Assembly: GCA_963555705.1 (NCBI GenBank)
Contig: OY743169.1
Coordinates: 875,501-939,500 of the forward strand
Reading direction: 5' to 3'
Length of the DNA: 64,000 bases
From: Ligustrum vulgare
Lineage: Eukaryota; Streptophyta; Magnoliopsida; Lamiales; Oleaceae
In this document: one piece after another, positions 1 through 11,518 of the stretch
How positions within the stretch are numbered: the stretch's first letter is position 1
How the letters are laid out: each line of letters starts with the position of its first letter
Notes under the pieces: model-generated
Databases searched by the model: none
Told to the model about the DNA's origin: nothing
What the model saw: only the letters and a program-made list of their open reading frames with translations
Translations under genes and position numbers: made by a program

Positions 1-1063
1 AGTTAGTACCAATTCTAATATTACTGTTCGGGTTGTGACAAATTAATTTATGAAAATCTAGAAATTATATTTTGAAAAATTAATTATTTTATTAATCATT
101 AAAATTGAATAGTTATGCAAATAGTCATTAAAGTTCTTTTTTTAAGTAGTCATTCAAGTTCGTAACTATTACAATTGTAGCCATTTGGTTAAAAAACTTG
201 CCCCTATTAGATACTCTTTATTCAAAACCTCATTTTTTTAACACCATTTTCAACAAACATGCTACTAATAAAATAATTTACATATAAATTCAAAAGAAAT
301 CATATTTTTTAACGACTTATTCTCCCAAAAATTTACTGTACAAACTACATTATTTGAAATAATAAGTCTCAAACATGGACTTAAGAATACATTCTCCAAA
401 AAATCAATATTATAAAACTCACTTTATAGATAATGAAGACTCAAACAATGACTAATTATGTTCACAACAGAATAAAGAGATGTCACTTTCCAAAAATAGG
501 TACTTGTCCATTTTTCCGCCTAAAAACATATTTCCAAAAATGGTTAGCAATATTAATTGACTATTTAATATTCATTTTGGACAAGATTCAGATTTAAAAT
601 AATCATATTGAATGCAAAAATTTAAAAAGCCATGTTTTCCAAGTCCTGAAGTTTCTTGGTCTGTCTTCCCCTCTTGAAAATCAATTACATTTTTTTTTTT
701 AAAAATTTGTTAAAAAAAAAAAAAAAGGATGAAATAGGAAAGTTCATTGATCTTTTTTCTTTTCATTTTCATTTTCGTTTTCGTTTTAATAAAACTCTGA
801 GTGTATATCACAGATATATCTATGTTTTACTTATTACAAATTCTATTTAAATTTAGTTTTGTTTTCTTATTTTAAGTTTTAAATAAATTAAATTACAATA
901 TTTAAATATATTTCCTAGAACTGTAAACATACAAACCGAAAAAAATTAAGATACGTATAATTATACCTTTTTTGTAATTAATTATTTTCATTTGTTTTTC
1001 ATTTTTTATTGAATATTCATTTCATATATTAATATATAAATTCAATATATGTGAATAACAAAT

Positions 1064-1092
1064 AACCGTGCATCGCACGGGTGTAACACTAG
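1064..1092 (+). mobile_element. Helitron-type 3' terminus
   Basis: A short GC hairpin (CCGTGC-ATC-GCACGG) is followed eight bases later by CTAG and then T. A hairpin shortly before CTRR, with insertion between A and T, is the classical 3' signature of Helitrons. The element would lie to the left, but its 5' end is not recognisable, and bases 1-1060 otherwise show only AT-rich sequence with homopolymer runs and no credible gene. The same terminus recurs at 62029 and, on the other strand, at 2400. Confidence 0.6.
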
Positions 1093-2145
1093 TATATTTA
1101 GAATTAATGTAGTGATTTAGTGTGAACACAATATTGTTAATTATTTGGTTAATTAATGCATATTTAACTACAATATAATTAATAATTTGGTTAATTTTTA
1201 TTTGTTTAATTAATGCGTGTCTGACTATTTAAGTTTGCATTTGGATTATAATCAAACTACTATTATATTTACCTAGGCTAAATAAATTTTTCACGTTTTA
1301 AAATTTTTATTATTCATTTTTAAAATTAGATTTTTAATTTAATTTTTATTGAAACAATTTTTTGAATGTATATTTTGAATTTTTTTTTTTATAAATACAA
1401 AGAAAAAATTATTTACAAACTTATTACTAATTGACTAAATATTTTTCTTATTTTAATTAAATATATTTTCACTTAAATATTCTATATGATCTTTTTATTC
1501 CATTTGACCATTGTTTATCCGTAGACATTTTAATTTTGAACGAATTATGAATTTATGTATGACTATTACTTTTGGATTATATTACATGTTGTTTATACAG
1601 TCATTCGATCGCCTATTATATTTGCTTAGGCTTATTAAATTTTTTAGGTTTATTAATTTTTCATTATTTATTTTTAAAATTAAATAGTTAATGTAATTTT
1701 TGTGGCAACAATTTTCTAAATGTATATTTTTAAATTTATTTGCCTCCTTTTTTATAATACAAAAAAAAATTGTTGCAAATCATTCTATATTTCCTTGGAA
1801 TAGTGATTTGTTTGATATTTTTAATTTATTTGTTTCATTATTTAATGTTTAAATACTTAAGTTTTCAATACATTGTGATCAAACATAGGATACATCTAGA
1901 AAACTGTTGCAATAAGAATTACAATAACCATTTTTTGATAAATACAAAAAAAACTATTTTCAAACTTATTATGTAATTGATTAAATCTTTATCTTATTTT
2001 AATTTACAACTTTTTCACTTAAATCTATTTGACCATTGTTTGTATTTTGTATCATTTTATCTAGACATTTTAATTTTGAACAAATTATGAATTCATGTAC
2101 GACTGTTACATTTTAATAATTAGAATCCTCTTATTATTAGGCATC

Positions 2146-2290
2146 CGTTTGGTAACCATACTTTTTTGGTTTATAAACTATACAATTTTTTAACCACTTT
2201 TTAACCACACAAATTTTTTCTCTTCAATTTTTAACTACTACTTTTTACCTCCAAATCATAAATAAATCAGTTTATAAACCAAATAGTGTT
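2146..2290. mobile_element. MITE-like AT-rich fold-back element
   Basis: The left edge reads CGTTTGGTAACC and the right edge holds TTTATAAACCAAAT, so the ends are roughly inverted copies. The inside carries the phrases 'TTTTTAACCAC' and 'TTTACCTCCAAA', which recur in related pieces near 13745-13830, 54335-54495 and 56327-56440. The spread copy pattern and lack of coding capacity suggest a small non-autonomous DNA transposon family. The superfamily is not clear and no clean target duplication was identified. Confidence 0.4.
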
Positions 2291-3874
2291 AAATAATTAA
2301 TTAATTTATTTATATATAGTTTTTGAAATTTCAACTGGATTAAATAAAACAACAATATTTGGAACAAAATATTTATTTCTACAATGTAATTTTAAAGTAC
2401 TAGTAATCGTACTCGTGCGATGCACGAAAGATATAATTAACAATTATTTATTGAATATAAGTTGTAAAAATACAATGTCCGATATAAATTGTGCATTCAT
2501 ATACAATGAAAAATACTCAGAAAAGTAAAACATAAAATTTCAACTTGCTTATTTCTTTTAACAGCTAATTGTTCATTCTCTAGTTTTCTTAGTTTATTTA
2601 GGAGAAGTCAGTTATGGACATGTGACTTATTTTGTACTTTACAATTTTGATTTTATGACTGAAGTTGAGTTTACAATTATTTGATTTCGTAAAGTTGAAA
2701 TGTTTACAATTTTCAAATCGTAAAATGAAATAAAGAGGCCATGAATTGTTTTATCATCTTTACGGAAAAAAAAGTCATGAATTAAGTATTTTAGAGATTT
2801 TACCGTGAACATATCAACTCTATTTCTGGAATTAACGTTTAATAAATGAATTTTTCTTTTTTTAAAAAAACTTTTGAACTATAAAATTAGGCTCATACAG
2901 TACATGTGCATAAATCAACTTACATATTCTCCTTAAGATCGACGCTTTTCTTTTCATATATTGTTCTTCATCATATTCTTCTCAAAAAGAGGTGTATGAT
3001 AGACTTTTTTGACATAATTTGATTTTTTAAGCATTAATTATTAATTTTAAGTGTTTTTTCAAAAAAAATAAAAGTCATTAACCTTAATATATATATTGTT
3101 GCATTAATTGATTTTTCTTTCTTCATACTCACAATTTCTTTATTCATATTATTACATTTTTATTTTAATAAAAATTACTGATCGATTAATTGTTTAATAG
3201 AAATTATATGAACTAATTGCTAAAATTTGTAATATATTTTTGCATATTTTAGTTATTAAAATTTATGACGAAAAATAGAAAAATGAACAGAATCAGTAAA
3301 CAAATAAAAATAATGTGAAAATGATGAATGAATTGAAGAAATCTTAAGTTTGTAAAATTAATCCAATTTAATTGGATTTGCCTTAAAAATTCATATAGTT
3401 ATTATTTATTTTAATTTGACGAGAAAAAAATCAGAACCGAAATTAATCATCTATGACTAAAATGAATTTAGTTAACTAATTATAGATAATGTTGAATCCG
3501 GGCCCAGAGAAAGGTACAGTGATCCACCAGCGAAGGCCCAATAGTGGCCCAACGGACCTTGACCTACCGCTAAAGGCCTAAAGTATCACCTGGGATGATT
3601 GCCGAGGTGGTACGTCAAGCAAACCTCTTTAGCCGACCTGGTTAATGCACCAGCCAATGTGCTTTATACTCAGCTGGGGTTCTTTATGGCGTTGACCAAA
3701 AGAGAGATGGAGTCAGTGATGGGACACTGCCTTTACCAAGACGTGACAGGCGCCCATCCCCTACGAAATGTAGCAATGATTACGGTTGAAAAGCAAGGTT
3801 GTCACTTCCATGAGCTAGGGTGGTGACAAGTGTAAAGTATGCCACGTGTCGTAATCCAAGACAAGAAGTTCCTC

Positions 3875-3882
3875 TATAAATG
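3875..3882 (+). promoter_or_regulatory. LTR TATA box of element A
   Basis: TATAAATG about 27 bp downstream of a perfect G-box (CACGTG). Equivalent boxes occur at 12331 (right LTR of A), 16807 and 28197 (LTRs of B). The position about 130 bp upstream of the leader micro-ORF fits a U3 core promoter. Confidence 0.7.
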
Positions 3883-4004
3883 AAGCACAATTGTCTCCAA
3901 GTTGGGGGTTAGCAATTTCTCACTCTTAACTCTATATTTCTCTCACTCCCTTTTCTCTCTTCTACACATTTATATTTCCCGCACCCAATATATATTTGCC
4001 CAAA

Positions 4005-4067
4005 ATGAGTACTGACTTAGGCATCGGAGTGCAAACGGGAGCCACCTCGGCCCCCTTTGCAAACTGA
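4005..4067 (+). CDS. Conserved 20-codon micro-ORF in the LTR leader
   Basis: ATG to TGA encodes MSTDLGIGVQTGATSAPFAN, located downstream of the TATA box, hence probably in R/U5 and upstream of gag in the transcript. The same frame is open in the LTRs at 12461-12523, 16969-17031, 28341-28403, 36639-36701 (+) and 31156-31218, 13944-14006 (-). Only the LTR of element D (42126-42149) ends early. I do not recognise the peptide. It may be a translated upstream ORF, or the conservation may reflect an RNA signal such as a packaging or dimer site. Confidence 0.5.
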   Translation: MSTDLGIGVQTGATSAPFAN

Positions 4068-4162
4068 TTGTTTGTCACAGTGCGCAGGAGATCCACGTGT
4101 TCAAGATGGAGGAGCTGAGACGTGTTGGTCCAAGGTCCATCCGGATTTTGTGGTCAACATTT

Positions 4163-4180
4163 TGGCGCCGTCTGTGGGAA
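4163..4180 (+). other. Primer-binding site of element A
   Basis: TGGCGCCGTCTGTGGGAA starts four bases after the LTR end. TGGCGCCGT is the usual start of primer-binding sites in plant Tat/Athila elements (tRNA-Asp-like). Element B has the equivalent at 17127. Confidence 0.75.
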
Positions 4181-4279
4181 ACCATACTGCTAACCACGAA
4201 AACACATGGTAAAAAGCCACACATAGAGAGGTAGTCCTGAAAAAGGACGAAGAACCCCTTACGAAGGAGCGGATAACTG

Positions 4280-4920
4280 CAAAGAGCTTTGAAAGATAAG
4301 CTGATTGGCCTTGAAAAAGGCAAGAGCTTTGAAAGATAAGCTGATTGACCTTGAAAAAGGCAAGAGCTTTGAAAGATAAGCTGGTTGGCCTTGAAAAAGG
4401 CAAGAACTTTGAAAGATAAGCTGATTGACCTTGAAAAAGGTAAGAGCTTTGAAAGATAAGCTGGTTGGCCTTGAAAAAGGCAAGAGCTTTGAAAGATAAG
4501 CTGGTTGGCCTTGAAAAAGGCAAGAGCTTTGAAAGATAAGCTGGTTGGCCTTGAAAAAGGCAAGAGCTTTGAAAGATAACCCGGTTAACCTTGAAAAATG
4601 TGTAGAGCTTTGAAACATAAGTTCGTGAACCTTGAAAAAGGTAAAAAGCTTTGAAATATAAGTTTAACAACCTTGAAAAAGGTAAAAAGCTTTGAAATAT
4701 AAGTTTAACAACCTTGAAAAAGGTAAAAAGCTTTGAAATATAAGTTTAACAACTTTGAAAAAGGTAAAAAGCTTTGAAATATAAGTTTAACAATCTTGAA
4801 AAAGGTAAAAAGTTTTGAAATATAAGTTTAACAACCTTGAAAAAGGTAAAAAGCTTTGAAATATAAGTTTAACAACCTTGAAAAAGGCATAAAAACTTTG
4901 AAACACAAGTTTATAAAACC
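4280..4920 (+). repeat. 40/41-bp tandem repeat in the leader of element A
   Basis: Units of 40 bp share the phrases 'GCTTTGAAAGATAAGCTG' and 'CCTTGAAAAAGG', changing near 4620 to 41-bp units with 'TTGAAATATAAGTTTAAC'. The overlapping minus-strand open frames are a by-product of the repetition. Element B has the same motif in 42-bp units at 17235-17600, so the array belongs to the untranslated leader. Confidence 0.85.
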
Positions 4921-4995
4921 TTGGAAAAGGCTGATAACCTTTTGAAAAAGATTGGTAACAAATGCCTTGAAGAAAGGCCTCCCCGAAATAGGGAC

Positions 4996-6060
4996 TCTCC
5001 TTCTTATTGCCTAAGTGGCATGGCCGAAGTGGCTCCCCTCTTATTGCCTAAGTGGCATGCCGAAGTGGCTCCTCTCTTATTGCCTAAGTGGATTGGCAGA
5101 AGTGGCTTCCTTCTTATTGCCTAAGTGGCTTGGCCGAAGCGGCTCCCCTCTTATTGCCTAAGTGGCTTGGCAGAAGTAGCTTCCTTCTTATTGCCTAAGT
5201 GGCTTGGCCGAAGCGGCTCCCCTCTTATTGCCTAAGTGGTTTGGCCGAAGTGGCTTCCTTCATATTGCCTAAGTGGCTCCCCTCTTATTGCCTAAGTGGC
5301 TTGGCCGAAGTGGCTTCCTCCTTATTGCCTAAGTGGCTTGGCCGAAGCGGCTCCCCTCTAATTGCCTAAGTGGCTTGGCCGAAGTGGCTTCCTTCATATT
5401 GCCTAAGTGGCTCCCCTCTTATTGCCTAAGTGGCTTGGCCGAAGTGGCTTCCTTCTTATTGCCTAAGTGGCTTGGCCGAAGCGGCTCCCCTCTTATTGCC
5501 TAAGTGGCTTGGCCGAAGTGGCTTCCTTCATATTGCCTAAGTGGCTCCCCTCTTATTGCCTAAGTGGCTTGGCCGAAGTGGCTTCCTCCTTATTGCCCAA
5601 GTGGCTTGGCCGAAGCGGCTCCCCTCTAATTGCCAAAGTGGCTTGGCCGAAGCGGCTCCCCTCTTATTGCCTAAGTGGCTCCCCTCTTATTGCCTAAGTG
5701 GCTTGGCCGAAGCGGCTCCCCTCTTATTGCCTAAGTGGCTTGGCCGAAGTGGCTTCCTTCATATTGCCTAAGTGGCTCCCCTCTTATTGCCTAAGTGGCT
5801 TGGCCGAAGCGGCTCCCCTCTTATTGCCTAAGTGGCATGGCCGAAGTGGCTTCCCTCATGTTGCCTAAGTGGCATGGCCAAAGTGGATCCCCTCTAATTG
5901 CCTAAGTGGCATGCCGAAGTGGCTTTCCTCTTATTGCTTAAAGTGGCATGGCTCAAGAAGCCCCTTATATTGCCGAAGTGGCATGGCCGAAGTGGCTCCT
6001 TCTTATTACCCCAAGTGGAATGACTCAAGAAGCCCTTCATATTGCCTAAGAAGCACCTCT
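4996..6060 (+). repeat. 37-bp minisatellite of element A
   Basis: About 25 units of 37 bp built on 'ATTGCCTAAGTGGCTTGGCC' followed by a GAAG(C/T)GGCT segment. Some units are shortened to about 23 bp. From about 6060 to 6235 it grades into a looser repeat around 'CTCTTCCGAAG'. Element B lacks this block, so it arose or expanded in the A lineage. Confidence 0.85.
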
Positions 6061-6236
6061 TCCGAAGGATCTCTTCCATGGACTCCTTCCGAAGCACCTC
6101 TTCCAAAGGACATCTTCCATGGACTTCTTCCGAAGTACCTCTCTTGAAGGACGTCTTCAATGAACTCCTTCCGAGATACCTCTTCCATTAACTCCCTCCA
6201 AGTGAGGGACCCCTTCAAAGAGAAGGACTCCTACAA

Positions 6237-6905
6237 ATGAGCCAGAGGCAGCTCGGAAATTGCAAAAATACGCTGCGAACTTCATACTCTTGGACGACTT
6301 GCTTTATAAACGAAGTTACACCTCCCCCTTGCTGAGGTGTGTGGGGCCAGAGGAAGGACGTTACGTAATAAGAGAAATCCATGAAGGCATATGCGGTAAC
6401 CACGCAGGGGCGTTATCGCTAGCTCGGAAAGCCCTCGAACAGGGATATTTTTGGCCTACTATGCGAAAGGACTCCCATGACTTCGTGCGCAAGTGCGATA
6501 AATGCCAAAGACACGCAAACCTACCACATCAGCCGCATCACAAGCTAACTGGGGTGACTAGCCCTTGGCCCTTTTCCAAGTGGGGGGTCGACATTATTGG
6601 ACCTATGCCTAGGGGTGCTGGTAACAATTGCTTTGCAATAGTGACAATCGATTACTTCACCAAGTGGGTCGAAGCTGAACCTTTGATGAGAATTACCGAG
6701 GCCAACACCACCAAGTTCATTTGGAAGAACGTCATATGCCGGTTTGGAATACCTCACTCGCTGGTTAGTGACAATGCCAAACAGTTTAAAAACATGAGTG
6801 TAGATGAGTTGTGCGACGATTTGGGAATTGGAAAACTATTCTCATCTCCACATCACCCACAGGCCAACGGACAGGTCGAAGCTGTGAACAAGACCATAAA
6901 AAAAA

Positions 6906-6946
<41 letters not shown>

Positions 6947-7467
6947 CCTGAAAAGGAAATTGGAATTCAAAAAGGGCGCATGGGTAGATGAACTCCCACA
7001 AGTGCTATGGGCGCTTCGAACCGCCTCGCACACCGCTACTGGTGAAACACCTTTCTCATTGGCATATGGAGCCGAGGAGGTATGCCCCGTTGAAATTGGG
7101 ATTCCTTCGCTTCGTCAAATTCATTATGACGAAGTTAGGAACGAGGAAGCGCAAAGGACCGGTTTAGATTTCCTCATGGAAAAACGGAGTGATTCCCAAG
7201 TGGTAATGACTAGATACCATAAGAAAATGGCTCCCTATTACGACAAAAGGGTGAGGAGCCGGCACTTTAATATTGGGGACTTGTTGCTCAAAAAGGTTCT
7301 TCCTTCAACACAGGAACCAGGAATAGGGACTTTAAGTCCTAACCGGGAAGGCCCTTACAAAGTCTTTTGTCGAGGTGGTACCCGGAACGTACATGATTGA
7401 GGACCTATTTGGAGTACCTCTATGTAATCCTTGGAACACGGACCACCTTCGCCGTTATTTCCAATAA
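6237..7467 (+). pseudogene. Integrase remnant of element A
   Basis: Encodes the integrase of a Ty3/Gypsy pol. Seen in order: the HHCC zinc finger (EIHEGICGNH then CDKC), the catalytic residues D (WGVDIIGP), D (VSDNAKQF) and E (GQVEAVNK), and the C-terminal part. Broken by an (AAT)n insertion at 6910-6945 that adds a stop and shifts the frame, and again near 7370 by a frameshift. The homologous open frame ends at the TAA at 7465-7467. Unlike element B, this copy keeps the zinc-finger cysteines. Confidence 0.85.
6910..6945. repeat. (AAT)n microsatellite inside integrase
   Basis: About a dozen TAA/AAT units replace a short lysine-rich stretch that is uninterrupted in element B (22970-22990). 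It creates the stop codon that splits the integrase frame. Confidence 0.9.
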
Positions 7468-8446
7468 AACCAAATTCCTCCTCTATGATTGCAACATTAT
7501 TATATGATTTTGTAAAATCATGGGTGACCGGCGTCGAAAAATTACGCCAATTTCTGTATTAGACAAACACAATGGATAAATGCAAGTTCCAAGATTACTT
7601 CGGTCATAACACCATACGTCCACACTACGCATAAAAATTGTTGAAAACAAGGACTCTTATAAAGCCCACACGGCGATCACTGTGTAAAAAATGGGGTGTG
7701 TTGGCAAAAGAAATCCATACAAACTCAGACGTAAGTGCCTCAGACATTGTCATATGAACCAAAGTTCTAAAAACGATAAATTAGTTCGTACATACGGGGT
7801 GCGCTTTCGTGCGAAATATTAAATATTTCCGCAAAGTGGTTGATACTTTCATGCATACACTTAAACGAAACGCTCACAAGACATATGCGTACTAAATACT
7901 GTGGATTCAAACGTAAAAGTCCCTATATTATTTCTGTTGTAAAAACATATGCGCACTTCGTTGAAAGTATAGATTGAAAATAGGCACGCCACAAACAGAA
8001 GTTCATGCAAAGTTGTAAGGGGTGTTACTAAATATAAGGTAAAAATTGCTCAAAAGTTGGTCGACATCAGATCTAACCAGCAAGCGTGAATGCATTAAGC
8101 TCTTTAAATCTGAGGGACTAGACATTTACAGATAACATTTACGGACATTTACAGATACCCGCATATCGCCATACAATTACGAACTACTCGCACTTGGAAA
8201 TACTCATGCTTAAGCAGTAAAGAAAAAACGTTGCTGCGCCGAAATATGAATGAACTGCTCCATTCATAAAAATGAGACATGTACAATATGAAGTGCCGGG
8301 GGACTTACAAAAAGAAAGAGAAGAAGAAAACAAAAAACTAAAGCTAACAAAACTAAGCTAACAAATGCAGAAGAGGATTATTGTGGAGGAGAGACATCTT
8401 CCAAGGGGCCTTTATCAGACACGCCCAGAGGATCCGCAGGATCACC
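7468..8446 (+). other. Spacer between integrase and the antisense gene, with a second polypurine-like core
   Basis: Non-coding and alignable in patches with 23507-24102 of element B. At 8111-8121 it carries TGAGGGACTAG, the same 11 bases as the true polypurine tract at 11935-11945. Confidence 0.6.
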
Positions 8447-11164
8447 TTAAGGCTCGGGGTAAAAAGCCTCAATGGAGGACAGGTCCAATGTCGGAAAAGC
8501 TTCCTTCACATCCCCTAAGGCCATTCTGGCCCCCAAGTTCCCAAAGACCCTCTGCATAGCCTCGTATTCTGGGGTATCTTCGAAAGTATCCTTGAAGTTC
8601 TGAACTGCCTTCGAAACTTCTTCACCCAGAACCTCCTGCACCCTAGCCGCAATGATACGCTCCAAGGCCTCAGAAATTCTGGAGTCAATATGTTTCTCCA
8701 GGGAAGTGTAATCCTCCTCAGCTTTCTTCCTAGCCTCCAGCTCCCTCCCCAACTTTTCATTTACTTCTGCCGCTTCAGCTTCTAGCTTCAACTTGGCTGC
8801 ATTGGCGGCGGCCAGGGCCTCAGAGGCAATAGACTGTGCACGGTTGGAGTCGTCCAATTTTTTGCATAAGGCCGCCACGTCTGATTCGGAGGCATGGAGG
8901 TCATGTTTCAATTTGTCGTTGTCCTCTTGGAGGCGCTTCGCATTAGCCCTCTCTTCTGAAGAAGATTTGCGGGCTATAGATAGCTGGGCCTTGAGGTCAT
9001 TGATCTCCTTGAGCATATTGTCCGCGTGCCGGAGAGCAGTCTCAGCATTCTTTTTGTCCCTCTGCGCCTCATCCACAGACGACTCCACCTCGTCAATAAG
9101 GGCCAACGCCCTGGCATTCATGGCCTTGGCGGCGAGCAACTTCCGAGATGGACTAACGCTGGATGAGAAAGCAGACCAGCCCTCTGTCCAAAACTGCTCA
9201 GTAATGAAGGCGGCCCGGGCTGGAGGAGAACCGGGGGAGTCAAATAGAGAAGGGCTGAAAGTGACATCTTTGGGGAGAACGCTTGTTTTAATATGTCTAA
9301 GTTCTTCTACCCCCTCCGGTGTCACCTCATAGGCCAAGCCTGGAATGGGCACAGAAGGCTCATCCTCCAAGTCTTCTAGCATGGGAGGCGGAGGCGCAGA
9401 GGTGGATTCTTTGCCCTTACCTCTTCTGAGTCTCTTCAGAGGGGCAGGCTCCTCTTCAAGGGCAGGTTCAAACGTGTCCTCGGACAAGGGAGGAGGAACC
9501 GAGGCACCCTTAGCCTCCTTGTCCCTCTTAGATCTGCCCCTATCTGACCTTTTCCCCTTCCCCTTTGGAAGGACTCCCTTAGGATCAGTCCCCTTTTCTG
9601 TGCTAGGTTGCTGGGGACCCACAGGCAGCAGAGTAGGCGGTGGCAGTAGGGCTGGTAGAGGCCCCTGAAGTTGGGCCGTAGACGCCTCGGACACCTCTTT
9701 TTCCACCCCAACTTGCAGGTTGGCCAATACCACCTTCTGTTTTCTCTCAATTTCACTGCCATGACGGAGTGCAGGGGGGATCTTCGTAGCCATAAGCCCC
9801 TTTAGAGAAATCTTTGGAAAATCCTTGGAACCTGACAAGTAAGAAAGAAAAATGAGGCTGCAAGCAGACAAAGCATAAGATGAAATAGCAATAAGGAAAC
9901 AAACTTACTCATGGCTCGCATAATACCGTGTTTAACAAATAGCTTGTTTTGCTGAATGACCCCTTGGAATGTGCCCTTGTAAGCAAACAAACGCCTCACT
10001 GTCGCTAGGTCTGCGTCAGGGAGGAGGCGAGCAAAAGTGTCCCCTACCAGAAACCGGTGACACGTTAGTAAGCAACGAAGAGAGGTGTATAAAAAAAAAA
10101 AAAACAAGTGACACATGACGCTTAAGGACACTAAAGCGAACACAAGACTCACTAGGAGTGAAAAGAGTTCGGGGAACTGAAATTTCTGGACTTGGGTCCA
10201 CAGGCGAATTCTGCCACTCCCCAGCCACCCAGAACCATTGATTCCTCCAGTTCTTTATAGAAGTAGGTTGGCCAGTAATGACGGGAGGATATGAGCCCCT
10301 AGGAGACAAGTAATACCAGTCCTTCACATCTGGTCTCACGTCCCTCTCCCTTCTCACCGATTTCTTCAGAGTGTACAAGGTATGAATAATGTGTAGTGAG
10401 ATAGGATAATCGGGGTTGACCTCTTGCCACACCAGCCAAGCGCCCATGGCCTGTGTCCAAAAGTTGGGTGCCAACTGGTAGGGGCACAAGTTGTAGCTCC
10501 TAAGCAAGGCCCTGAAGAAATGATGCAGAGGTAACCTCATCCCACAGGATAAAGCGTCGTAACATATAGCTGTTTGGCCTGGAGGAGGACTGCATGGTCG
10601 ACAAGAAGGTGTAGGATGCACTAAACGGACCCCTTCTGGCATCCTGAACTTCGCCGAGGCACAAGCCAGATCAACTCCTCGAATTTCGGTAGCAACCTCG
10701 CTGCTCTCCCACAAATCTGGGTTTGGACCGGGGTCCACATGATATCCTGATAGCTTATTTACCTGGTCCACCCAATTTTTGACCTGGGCTATTTCCTCCC
10801 CTGAGAGCCCCAGCTCCTCTCTATGTGCCCAGAAAGGGGCCCCGTTGCCCAAATCAAGATCTTGTGGGCCAGAAGAAGAACCCGTTGCTCCCTCTCTCCC
10901 CATGTCTCTATCACGTTTGCTTCGAAGTTCTCTTAGTGCGGATTCCTCTTCGGACGACAAATGGGCCATGTAGTTCTGGTTTCTCTCTTCTTCGCTGTCA
11001 GAATCACTCAAATAAATTATACCGCTAGTTTTCCTATTCCTCCTCTTAATCTGCTCCCTAAAGAAGCGGGAACTAAAAATCGATAAAGAGATGGGGCAGA
11101 AACCTCTGACGGGAACCGCCATTGCTAACATTTCCTGTGAACCCGTTCCCCCAACTCTTTCCAT
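8447..11164 (-). CDS. Intact three-exon antisense gene of element A (gypsy-associated 'Transposase_28'-like domain plus coiled coil)
   Basis: Minus-strand gene between integrase and 3' LTR. Exons 11164-10153, 10043-9909 and 9831-8447 (1012, 135 and 1385 nt) total 2532 nt, exactly 844 codons with the stop. Both introns are GT-AG and phase 1. The start at MERVGGTGSQ was chosen because it is conserved in B and C. Residues about 1-335 hold an acidic stretch (LSDSDSEEE) and a domain with LPLHHFFRALLRSYNL and APNFWTQ, like the 'putative gypsy type transposon' family. Exon 3 has a basic KGKGKRSDRGRSKRDK stretch, then a long heptad-rich coiled coil. Extra antisense ORFs are known in Tat-lineage elements; their function is not known. 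Possible nuclear DNA- or chromatin-related role is inference. Confidence 0.75.
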
Positions 11165-11511
11165 TTTTTCTTTTTGTTTTAAAGGTGGGTCAGACTCAAC
11201 GAAAGAAAAACAAGGTGCAAAAACAAAATTTTCAAACCCACAATGAGAAACTGAAAATAGAAAAGTTTCGCATGTACAGAGACCAAGAGGTTTACCTTCA
11301 GGTGACAAATGCGTGAAACTGTGCACTGGAAATGGAGAACTCGCCGGTAAAGAAACTGTGGAACAGTAAAGGCGGACGCTGGGTAGAAAGCCCTTGAGGA
11401 GAAGACTTGAAACTTGTAGGAAAGAAAGAAACGGAGCAAGCTTTCGCCAAGGTATTGCTGCAAAAGACTCTTAGAAAGTGGTAAAAGGGGAAAATAATGA
11501 AATGAAGAAGG

Positions 11512-11518
11512 ATTTATA
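11512..11518 (-). promoter_or_regulatory. TATA box of the antisense gene
   Basis: Reads TATAAATCC on the minus strand, about 350 bp before the start codon of the antisense gene. The same box, at similar distance, is seen in B (27299-27305) and C (35607-35613), with a TATAAGG variant in D (near 40960). A conserved splice-donor-like GAAG|GTAAA downstream (intron from 11295) suggests a 5'-UTR intron. Confidence 0.55.

Larger units (their letters stand above)
3490..4159 (+). repeat. Left LTR of element A
   Basis: 670 bp, beginning TGTTGAATCC and ending GTGGTCAACA, with TGTTGA/TCAACA inverted tips. A CACGTG box lies at 3843-3848, a TATA box at 3875-3882 and a pyrimidine-rich stretch follows near the expected transcription start. 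A second CACGTG lies near 4093. About ten single-base differences separate it from the right LTR. Confidence 0.9.

Noticed and set aside
3599..3826. 75-codon open frame in the LTR (also 12055-12282)
   Set aside because: Starts from a non-ATG codon within U3, upstream of the TATA box, and is not kept in subfamilies B to D.
4075..4670. Three overlapping minus-strand open frames of 119-189 codons
   Set aside because: They follow the 40-bp repeat (120 bp equals 40 codons), so all frames stay open by periodicity; no conserved protein features.
5467..5771. Plus-strand open frames in the 37-bp minisatellite
   Set aside because: Repetition artefacts without conserved start or homologue.
8793..9668. 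Plus-strand open frames opposite the antisense gene
   Set aside because: Shadows of the spliced minus-strand exon 3, which has splice and homology support.
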